Positions 9,828-18,036 of a stretch of DNA of 20,159 nt are shown one piece after another. The first letter of the stretch is position 1, and each line of letters starts with the position of its first letter. The translations under genes were made by a program, and so were the position numbers. This stretch comes from Pelagophyceae sp. CCMP2097 (Eukaryota > Sar > Pelagophyceae): assembly GCA_026770575.1 (NCBI GenBank), contig MU657263.1, positions 18,118 through 38,276 of the forward strand. Direction: 5' to 3'. A model generated the notes under the pieces. It worked only from the letters and a program-made list of their open reading frames with translations, had not been told where the DNA came from and did not search any database.

Positions 9828-11942
9828 ATGAACGACGCCGCGCCGCCGCCGCCGGTGGCGTTCGTGCTGCCTCCGGCAGCTCCCGGCGAGGCCGTAATCG
9901 TCGACGCCGTGGCCGTTTCCGCCGACGCGGGAGCCGTCGCGGGGCTCGTCCTCGCAGTGGACGGTATCGTCGTCTCCTCGCCCTCGGGGCCCGTCGCCAC
10001 GGGCGTGGCCGTCGCCGTCGAGGGCGTGCCCGTCGCGGGCGTGGCCGCCGCGGGCGGCGTGGCCGTAGCCGGTTCGGGCGTGGACTTTTACGAGTGCCGC
10101 GGCATGCTCACTCTAGAGGTCCTCTACGCCAGAGACTTAGTCGCCATGGACACGGGCCTCATGCGCAGCAACAAGCGACGAGCGGCGCCTGACCGAACCC
10201 GGAAGCGACGACGTGGGACTCTTCGACCGGGAGGCGGACTCGACCGAGAGGCGGGCGACGTCGGGTCCCCGCGGAGGCCGGCAGGCCGAGACCGGGACGC
10301 CTGCGCTGCTAGGTCGGACCCGTACGTCGTGGTGAGCGTGGACGGCGTCGTCGTGGGCACGACGAAGGTGGTGCCTCGGAACTTGAATCCGCAGTGGAAC
10401 GAGACGTTCGTCGTCCGGCTCGACCCGAAGACGTCAAAGAGCGTGAAACTCGCAATTTTCGACAAGGACCGCCTCACCGCCGACGACGCCATGGGCCAAG
10501 TCGAGTTCTCCGTGCAGGAGCTGTATAGGAAGGACGTTTCCAGCACGGGGACGCGGCAGCTTTTACGCAAGACTATTGATAGAGGGAAATGCGACAAGAA
10601 GAAAGCTGTAACCTTTGGCACTTTGGAACTGGCGGCCAGGTTCGTCCCCGTCTCGGAGGTGCGCCTGGCAAAAGGCACGGTTTTCAATTTGGACCCGATC
10701 GCATCAGCTCGCGTGCAGACTGTTGGGCTGGGGTGGACGCCTCGAAAAGGCGATCGCGTGGACCTCGACGCCAGCGCCATCTTCTTCGGCGCCGACGGTG
10801 CTGTTGCGGACGCTTTGTACTTTGGAAAGAGAGCTGTTTTTGAAGGCGCGGCGACGCACAGCGGCGACGCGCGGAGCGGGTTGGAGGCTGCGGACGCTTC
10901 TGCCGCAGACGAATGCATCTCGCTCGACCTCGCCCGGCTCCCACGCAACGTGGCAGCAGTCGTCTTCGTCGTCAACGCGTATGCGGGAAACTTTCAGAGC
11001 GTCAAAGACGCCTTCGTGGGGCTCTACGACCCCGTCGACGGCGAGGTGCGCTCCACGGGGAGAAGCGTTTGACGGTCGTACCCTTTTGGGGCAGCCCCAC
11101 CCAGGGTGGAATTTTAGCAAGTGTCTCCACGCCAATCCGGAGCGTAGGTCTGCCGCTATTCCGTGGACGTCGACGGCGCGCAGACTGGCTTGGTCATGTG
11201 CCGCCTCGCGCGGTCTCAAGATGCGGACCTGCCTCACGCCTGGGTCTTATCGGCAATCGGCGACGTCGCCGACGGCCCGCGCGACTGGGGGAGCTGGGTC
11301 CCCGAGCTCAAGCACTACGTCCGCGACGTCTGCCCCTCGGTGAAAGTCGGCGACGCCAAGGACCGAGTCGCGGTTTTAAGGAAGGGAGGTTGCGTCGACC
11401 TCGCTTACTACTCTGCGGACCCAATCACGACGGTGGCCATGGGCCTGGCCTGGGACATAACTCGCGGCGTCGGTATCGATTTGGACGCGGCTGCGATATT
11501 GCTGGCGGCGGATGGAAGGCTCGTGGAGATTGTCAACTTCAAGCACTTAAAGTCCAACGATGGAAGTATCCAACATTCCGGCGACGACCGCAGCGGCGAC
11601 GGCGACGGCGACGACGAGACGATTACGGTTAGGCTGGACACGCTCTCGAAAGGTGTGGCACATGTCGCGTTTGTGGTATGTTCGTACGACGGTAAGGACT
11701 TTACAAACGTGCAGAACACTTCGTGCCATTTGTTCGTACCGCAGCCGAAAAACGAACTGGCGACGTTCTCTTTATCTTCGAAAACGTACGCTTGTACCGC
11801 GCTTTTAATGGCCGTGCTGACGCGCGCGCCGCAGGGCTGGACGATGACGGCGACGGGGGAAGGGTGTTCCGGGCGCGTGGCGGCGGATTGTGTGGACGAA
11901 GCCCAGGAATTTCTCCTCACGGGAAGCATCCAGCCGCGGTAG
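9828..11942 (+). CDS. C2 domain - TerD - TerD protein
   Basis: Exons 9828-11045 and 11184-11942, joined in phase 0, give 658 aa. An Ala/Val-rich leader (residues 1-90) is followed by a C2 domain (about 92-270: GMLTLEVLYARDLVAMD, then SDPYVVVSVDG, NLNPQWNETF, FDKDRLTADDAMG). Two TerD domains follow. TerD 1 has VGLGW, DLDASAIFFG, HSGDARSG and VVFVVNAYAG; TerD 2 has GLAWD, IDLDAAAILLAADG, IQHSGDDRSGDGDGDDETI and VAFVVCSYDG. C2 domains bind membranes, usually with calcium. TerD domains bind calcium and belong to the bacterial tellurium/stress-resistance (Ter) group. A calcium-responsive, membrane-associated role is inferred. About 50 Arg-rich residues interrupt the C2 domain (10156-10312) and may be an unspliced intron. 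Met at 9771 is an alternative start, but 9828 avoids translating next to the repeat. Confidence 0.8.
11046..11183 (+). other. Intron of the C2-TerD gene carrying 43-bp repeat
   Basis: Donor GAG|GTGCGC and acceptor GGCGCGCAG|ACTGG, 138 nt, phase 0. Splicing restores the TerD core as ...YDPVDGE|TGLVMCRL, where unspliced reading stops at 11070-11072. The intron holds copy B of the dispersed repeat, so that repeat is tolerated as intron sequence. Confidence 0.75.
11079..11121 (+). repeat. 43-bp dispersed repeat, copy B (intronic)
   Basis: 40 of 43 positions match copy A (494-536), in the same orientation relative to the + strand. Here it starts GTACCCTTTTGGGGC and reaches TTTTAG at its 3' side, so it carries GT and AG dinucleotides near its ends. 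It lies wholly inside the 138-nt intron between the two TerD exons. Confidence 0.8.
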
Positions 11943-12360
11943 CCTGGCGCTCCGCAAAACCTTTATTCAAACAGCCCTCTTTCAACTTCACCGCCCTCTC
12001 GGGCAAGACTTGCCACTCGAGGAGGCCTCGGAAAGCCTGCGCATGGCCACCCAGAGACTTCTTGCAAGCCCGTTTGATTCGAAGACGTCGGTGAACGACC
12101 CAGCCGCAGACGCTGCCACGAAGAGCGAGGCGGACTGCCGTGGGGCTGCTTCGATGGGGCGCCGGAGGGGGGCTGGACTGGCGTCCGGCCCGGGGCATCC
12201 GGACCGCTGCATGCCCATGGACGACGTCGCCCCGTGGCTGAGAGGCAGATGCCCAAGATGGGCGCCGCTGGCGGGAGGCGCGTATTTACGAGTTAAAAAG
12301 TGCCGCCAAATGCCCGTCTTCGCCCGTCTTGCGTCGGGCCTTCCGATGTGGCCTTTGCGG
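11943..12360. other. Convergent 3' intergenic region
   Basis: Lies between the ends of the C2-TerD gene (+) and the aminotransferase gene (-), so it should hold both 3' UTRs. A 205-codon frame at 11890-12507 crosses both genes and has no domain; I do not call it. No repeat or RNA gene is evident. Confidence 0.6.
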
Positions 12361-14425
12361 CTACTTGGACACGGCGTGGATGGCGGTAGCGACGTACTCG
12401 ACGTTGCCCGCGTTGAGGCCCGCGACGGAGATGCGCCCTACCAGTCGACGGTCCGTTCGGGAATCCCCAGCGTGCTTCCACTCCACCTTTCGAGGAGGAT
12501 CCTCTGAGAAAGGTGGAGGGCCAGATGTAGGGCCCGGTATGGGACCGGAAGAGGGGTCCCCTGCCTTTCCGCGGCGCCGCACCGTCGAGCGTGCAATACA
12601 CATGGTAGTCCGCGCGCATCTGCTTCACCTGGTCGCTCGTCAGGCCCGTGTAGGCGAACATGCCTGCGGGCGAGGGTCAAGCGTCGCAGGGGTCGAGCCC
12701 TTTTCCGTCGCAGGGACGCATGGAATTTCGTACCGATCTGATCGGTAATGTGGGCCCAGCTGCGCTGCGACCCGAGGCCCTCGAGGTGAGAGCGTAGCGC
12801 GGAGCGCATCTCCTTGATGCGCACGGCCATGGCAAGGCACTCCTCGGTCCACCTACATCGAAGGCGCTCTGCAAAGGCCTTTGCGGACCCCAGAGGCCCC
12901 CTCTTCGACCCTAGTACGATGCTCACTGCGCGCGGAGCTTGTCGTCGTTGAGGATGGCCTTGACCACGCGCGCGCCGTAGACTGGGGGCGACGAGTACAT
13001 GGGGCGGATGAGGGCCTTGAGCTGGGACTCCAAGATCTTGGCGTCGTCCTTGCTTGCGCAAACGGCCGACAGCGCGCCGACGCGCTCGCCGTACAGGCCA
13101 AAGTTCTTGGCGTACGACTGCGCCAGGATGATCTTGTGCCCGTCTGCCACGAAGAGGCGGAGCGCGGCCTAATTCGAAGGGTGAGGCGCCATGCAAGGGC
13201 CGCGTTTGAAAGGGCCTTTGGCGTTTGCGTGCAAGGGCCACTCACGGCGTCCGTCTCGGCGTCGCCCGAAGCGAAGCCCTGGTATGCGCAGTCGAAGAAG
13301 AGCTGGAGCTTGTCAGTTTTCATTAAACGCTTCGACAGCTCGGCCCACTGCTGCGCCGTCGGGTCGACGCCCGTCGGGTTGTGCGCGCAGGCGTGGAGCA
13401 ACACGCAAGCACCCGCCTCGGCGCCCTCGAGGTCCTGCGCCATGCCCTCAAAGTCGAGCCTGCGAGGTGCCGCGGATGAGGCGCGACGGACGCCCGGAGA
13501 GGCTTTCAAAGGAGACCGTGGAGAGACCGTAGAGGCTCCGTCGAGGGCCCGCAGAAGGCCTGTATAGGGACCCTATACGAACCCGTATAGGGTCCTTCTA
13601 TAGGGGCCCGTAAGGGGTCTGTCGGACGGCCGCCCGCGGCACCCGCAATCAAAGGAACTGACGTGGTCTTGGTCTTGGCGTCCAAGTAGCGGTACTTGCG
13701 GACCTCGATGCCCATGTCGCGGAAGATGTTGATGTGGTTGCCCCACGTCGGGTCGGGGACGTAGATGACCTTGGTCTTTGCGAACTGGTGCAGCAACTTG
13801 CCCACGACGGCGCACGCGCCGGTCCCGGACAGCGTCTGCACGCCCACGATGAGCCCCTCCTTCAACGGCGCGCAGTCGGCGCCGTAGGCGAACTGCAGCG
13901 AGGCCTTGACGAATTCGGCGTCGCCGACGATCGGAGCGTACTCGTGATCCGGCTTGCCCGCGAGCACGCGCTCCTCGGCCGTCCGCACCGACGGCAGCAC
14001 GTACCTGAAATCACAATCACGGGGGAGTGGCCGCGGCGCAATGCCACGGAGCGGCGTATACTTCGTGGCGAATACGCGCGACGGCCACACGAGGCGTTTC
14101 CTCGAGGCGGCGCTCTCGGAAGCACGCGGGCCGAGATTTCAGATGCGGCCGAGACGCCGCAAAGGGTACGGCTTGCCGTTGCCGTCGCGGTAGGCGCCGA
14201 CGCCGAGCGAGACCTTCTTCGGGTGCGTGTCCTACACGGAAGCGTTGGAGCCGGCGGGCGGGCTTCTGCAGGGGGGGCGCTGGGTTGCACCGCAAGGAAG
14301 TCCTGCGTCAGTCCGAGAATGGGGTCCGCCGGGGCCATGGGCGCGCCGTCCCAGGCGCGGAACGAGAGCAGGCGCAGCGCCGCGCCGCGCGACCGCGCCG
14401 CGTTGTGCTGCAGCAACTTGAGCAT
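12361..14425 (-). CDS. Aspartate aminotransferase, mitochondrial-type, 8 exons
   Basis: PLP enzyme interconverting aspartate + 2-oxoglutarate and oxaloacetate + glutamate (malate-aspartate shuttle, nitrogen metabolism). Exons in transcript order: 14425-14291, 14231-14170, 14004-13663, 13459-13246, 13168-12927, 12852-12734, 12663-12583, 12437-12361. All introns are GT-AG and phase-consistent, giving 423 aa, normal for the family. Key residues: Asn207 in HNPTG, Asp236 and Tyr239 in [12 protein letters not shown], the PLP lysine Lys272 in SYAKN, Arg280 in YGERVG, and the substrate arginines Arg318 (PPVYGAR) and Arg400 (RISVAGL). Conserved blocks [24 protein letters not shown] and HITDQIGMF are intact. 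The first 25 or so residues are Arg/Leu-rich with no acid, so a mitochondrial targeting peptide is likely; a second Met precedes APADPILG. It is transcribed divergently from the PX-like gene. Confidence 0.95.
12438..12582 (-). other. Aminotransferase intron 7 with two hairpins
   Basis: A 145-nt intron splitting the Gly codon before RISVAGL. It contains an 11-bp perfect stem (12481-12491 with 12508-12518, CTCCACCTTTC/GAAAGGTGGAG) around a GAGGATCCTC palindrome, and a smaller GGGACC/GGTCCC stem at 12541-12560. The intron is certain from the protein; the role of the stems is unknown. Confidence 0.8.
13460..13662 (-). other. Aminotransferase intron 3 with TATAGGG palindromes
   Basis: A 203-nt intron, the longest in the gene, joining KTKT to LDFEG. 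Within it, 13568-13578 and 13585-13595 form a perfect 11-bp stem (GGACCCTATAC/GTATAGGGTCC) with a 6-base loop, and 13562-13578 is a near-perfect palindrome sharing one arm. A further CTATAGG lies at 13598-13604. Confidence 0.8.
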
Positions 14426-14614
14426 CCTTTTTCTGGATCAAGAATAGCCAACGCGGGTTTTCCGATCAAAACTTCGCCAAAGGGGGAGTTGTTCAAACCT
14501 CTGAAAGCGCCTTCTTTTAAAAGCCGGATTTTGACCCAGGTCCTATCGTACTACGCGCGCTTGTTCCACCACCCGGGGTCGGTTGGCGCGGGAGGGCCCG
14601 GTGCTACGCCTCGG
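14426..14614. promoter_or_regulatory. Bidirectional promoter interval
   Basis: These 189 bases separate the start codons of two divergent genes, the aminotransferase (-) and the PX-like gene (+), and must hold both 5' UTRs and promoters unless upstream exons exist. The middle is AT-richer than the flanks (CTTCTTTTAAAAGC near 14510-14523). I see no canonical TATA box that I would assign with confidence. Confidence 0.5.
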
Positions 14615-17330
14615 ATGGAGCAGGACGTGGAGCGGCTGCGCGGCGTGTTCGCGCTCCTCCACTTGGAGGCCCAGCGGTGCGCCTACTGCCTTGGAACCTG
14701 CTTGGGATGCGCTGCCGACCGGCCCTTTGCAGCGACGACGACGTCGACGCGCACCCGACGTACTGCGTCCGCGCCAAAGTCCGCGACTTCAACTGGCGCG
14801 TGAGTCACCGGCGCGGGGCCGCTCGGGTCTTCGAGGGCTGCCGGCAGCGTTTCTGATAGGTCTCGCAGCTGCGGTTCGTGGCGCTGCAGGAACTCTTCGA
14901 TTCGCTGCTGCGCCTCGGGTTTTCGCCGCAGGCGCCGTTCCCGAAGCGGCAGCGGCGCGAGGTCATCGGCCTCCGGCTCTCGCCCGCGAGTCCCTGACTC
15001 CCTGCGGAGCGTCGCGGGGCGATCCCCACGCACCGGTCTCGCCGATCTCGGTAGGACTCTGTGGAGCAGCGCGCGGCGGCGCTGCGCGACTGGTTCGAGG
15101 AAGTTGGGGCGCTGGCCAGAGAATGCGCCGACCGCGACGCGGACGCGATGCTGGCGCTCGCCGCGTTTGTGAGTCTTTCATTCAAGGGGCCCTCCACTTG
15201 ATATACGGCCGTAGCTGCGCGTGGGCGACGTGGAGACGCAAATTCGCGACGCGATGGCAAAAGACGAAGGGCCTCAGCTGCAGCCGCCGCCGGACGAACT
15301 CACCTGGGCCCAACCGGAGCCCGAGCTCACCTGGGGCCTGCCCGAGCCGCTGTGAGTGCCCTTGGTCATGAAATGGCCGCAGCGAATGCGTAGGTCTCCG
15401 CGGGACAAGGCGCAACTCGCATTTTCGCCTTCCGGCACAGAGGCCCCGGGCCTCGCGCGGACGCAGTCGACAGTCCGCGAGACTTTAGATCTCGACTTGC
15501 GCTGCGACGTCGACTTGGAGGGCGTCCAGGAGAAGCTATCGCGTTTGCGGGCGAAGCAAAAGCGCCGGCAAAAGTGGACCGCGAAGAGTGAGACCTTTGA
15601 TGAGTCTTCATGGCCCAAACTGCGACGCGCAGGTTCGCGGCGGTCGCTCTCGCTCAAGCCGCAGCCGGAAGAGGAAGACGACGACGAGGTGGCCGAAGCG
15701 ACGGAGCCGCGGTGCGCGCCCCGTGTGTGTTGTGCGAGCGCCGTCAGCGGACTGTCGCGCTTTTGCAGGCGCAAGCGCTCCGGGAGCTCGGCGCTGGCGC
15801 AACTCATGGGAGAAGAAGTGCGACCTCTGTTTTACGGATTCGATACTTCGATGCTTCGATGCTTCGAAAGGCAAAACGACCGAACGGTAGGACGACGGAA
15901 CGACGGCGCTCCAGGACGCAGAGGCGCCGCCCGCGGCTTTCCCGCGCGCCGTCCGGGAGGACGTCGTTTTCGAGCCAGGTCGGTCTTTTTGCTGGTTCCC
16001 TATCACCAGAGCCACTGCAGCGCCGTCGATGCGCGCCGAGCAGCCTGGTTAGCTTCTCCCTCGCCGGCGCCGGAGCGCGGAGCGCCGGAAGCGCGCGGCG
16101 AAGACGTTACAAACGTGCCCGCCTTCGACGAAACAGACGAGACGGTCGCCCCGGTCGTTCAAGCCGCGCCGTCGCCGGCAGTCGACGCCGCGACGACGGT
16201 CGTCGACACCCCGCCGTTGCCGTTCGTCGATGCCTCGCCGTCGCCGGTCGTCGACGCCACACCACCGATGCCGGCCGTCGACGCCCCGGCGACGTCCTCG
16301 GTCGTCGACGGCCCGGCCACGCCGGTCGTTCAAGCTGCGCCGACGCCGGCCGTCGACGCCCCGGCGACGGTCCTGGACGCTCCGGCCACGCCGGTCCTTG
16401 ACGCCCCGGCCACGCCGGTCGTTCAACCCGCGCCGACGCTGGCCGTTCCACCAGCGCCGACGCCCGTTTTCAACGCCGCGCCGTCGTCGGTCAAAGAACG
16501 ACCTGGCGTCAAGTCGACTGATCTCGTCGATGCCGCGCCGACTTGGATGGTCGACGCCCTGGCGGCGCTGGCCGTTCAACTCGCGCCGCCGCCGGTCGAT
16601 GCCGCGCCAACGCCGGCCGTCGACGCCGTACCGACGCCGGTCGTTGTCGACGCGCCGGCCGCCGCGGCCGTCGCGCTGCCACCGCCGGCCGCCGCGGACG
16701 TCGAGCGCGCAACGTCGGAGCGCGGAGCGATACAAGACGCACAAAGCGCTCCCGTCGGGACCGCCGCGTTTACGCCGCCAACGACGCCGGCCGCCGCGAC
16801 GCTTGCGCCGCCGACGCCGGATTGGACGGTCACGTCGCCGACGTCGCCAGACGCGTTCGAAACCGACGCGTATCTCATCCGTACGTCCCTCGCCCGCCCT
16901 CCCGCAAAGACCGCGCCGCTAGGCCCCGCCTATCCGGGCCCGGCACGCCGGCCGCCGGTGAAACCCAATATGTTCGATGACGCTTCCGCTTGGGCCACGG
17001 ACTGGCTCCTCGGTGCGTGATCTGTCGACCGAGTATTACGCACGGCGCCGCTCCGACGTGACCGGAGATGCGCTAGGCCCCGCCGCATCGCCGCCGCGCC
17101 CTCGGCCGCCGCCGGCCGGCGCGGCGGCGGTCCGCCGGCCGAATTCGCCGCCGGCCCGCTCGGCGCTTGTGTTTGCCAGCGGCTCGCTTTTCAACGACGC
17201 CGAGCCGCCGCCGCTGTGGCGCGCGCCGTCGATGAACCACGGCGACGGGTTCCGCGTCGAGGAAACAGACAACGTCGTTTTTTTGTCTCGCGCCCCGTGG
17301 ATGCCCCCGCGGAGGAGAGGGGAGTTTTGA
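14615..17330 (+). CDS. PX-like domain protein with long V-D-A-P-rich disordered tail
   Basis: Eleven phase-consistent exons: 14615-14676, 14733-14799, 14860-14961, 15055-15168, 15215-15351, 15394-15587, 15633-15711, 15769-15817, 15891-16047, about 16104-17012 and 17077-17330, giving about 707 aa. Residues 28-120 resemble a PX domain: YCVRAKV..FNWR, then RFVALQELFDSLL, APFPK, VEQRAAALRDWF and LALAAFLRV. PX domains bind phosphoinositides on endosomal membranes. Here the usual R-R-Y/F is Q-L-R-F and the N-terminal strand looks short, so binding is uncertain. Two ELTW..PEP units, a basic KQKRRQKW stretch and an acidic EEEDDDE stretch follow, then about 190 residues of PxPxVDAP repeats and a Pro/Arg-rich end. 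The start is the first Met in the exon. The exon 10 acceptor could also end at 16091 or 16136. The gene could be two genes if the 42-nt intron at 15352 is not spliced, since a stop lies at 15353-15355. Confidence 0.65.
16140..16700 (+). repeat. V-D-A-P coding repeat
   Basis: Degenerate GCCGGTCGTCGACGCCCCG-type units of about 24-30 bases encode PAVDAP, PVVDA, PVVQAAP and PVLDAP within exon 10 of the PX-like gene. It is a low-complexity tract probably grown by slippage or unequal exchange. Spurious long frames open on both strands. Confidence 0.8.
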
Positions 17331-18036
17331 TGGTTTTAAACCGAGTTTTTTATCGTCGCAAGCCCCACGGGGGCCGCACGTTGTCCGAGGCGCGGGTCTC
17401 GTCTCGCGGGCGCCCTCGTTGCCTGTTGAACAATCTTCCGTCTCGCGAGCACGAGCCTATAGGATTTTGGTGATCGTATACTCCTTCGACGACAATGCTA
17501 GTGGTCGGAAACCTGGGCGATCCCTCTCACTCTCGGGGCCGCGGCCAGACGCCGTAGCGCCGGGCCACCGTCGCGGGAGCCGGAGCGCGTGAAGCCGCTT
17601 AGGGCGGAAACGCCCCGGTTCTCCGACCAGCGAGCGCGCTTTTTAGGGCGCCTCGCCGCGACCGCCCCTCTCTCTGCCGATGCTCCGCGAGGCCTCTGCT
17701 CTCTCTGTCGCGGAGAATCAAAAACGATGCGGTCGCGGGGAATCAAAAGAAAAGTACGCACCTTCAGGCCGGTGCGCGCGCACCGCGCCTTGGCCGTGGT
17801 CCAGGCCGCCTCGCTCTAGAGCGGCGCCGTGGCGCGCCCGCGGCGGCCCCTTGAAGGCGCCTCGGCGACGGGCGTTTCTTCGAGGCTTGCGGTCGGTATC
17901 GCCAACGGCGGCGGGGAGTCAGCCATTCAGAAGAAGCGAGCCGAAGGGTCGGGACTCGCCCAGTCGCCGCGCGGCGATGCGCATCGCGGACGGACGCAGC
18001 ATTTCGTGAGGCCGCCGGCCGCTCGTGCCGGTTGGC
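17331..18036. other. Intergenic region before the NYN gene
   Basis: About 700 bases with no supported gene. It should contain the 3' UTR of the PX-like gene and the promoter of the NYN gene. A 17-base motif GTCGCGGRGAATCAAAA occurs twice 25 bases apart (17707-17723 and 17732-17748). Frames of 75-110 codons here show no domain. Confidence 0.55.

Noticed and set aside
11890..12507. 205-codon + frame across the convergent intergenic region
   Set aside because: Overlaps the end of the TerD gene and the antisense of the aminotransferase's last exon; no domain.
12438..13241. 267-codon minus frame as one exon
   Set aside because: It reads through three proven introns of the aminotransferase; only short pieces are coding.
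15610..15900. Possible zinc-binding CxxC frames (CVLCERRQ and CDLCF) in the PX-like gene
   Set aside because: They are in two different frames, and the phase-consistent model places both Cys pairs inside introns (15712-15768 and 15818-15890).
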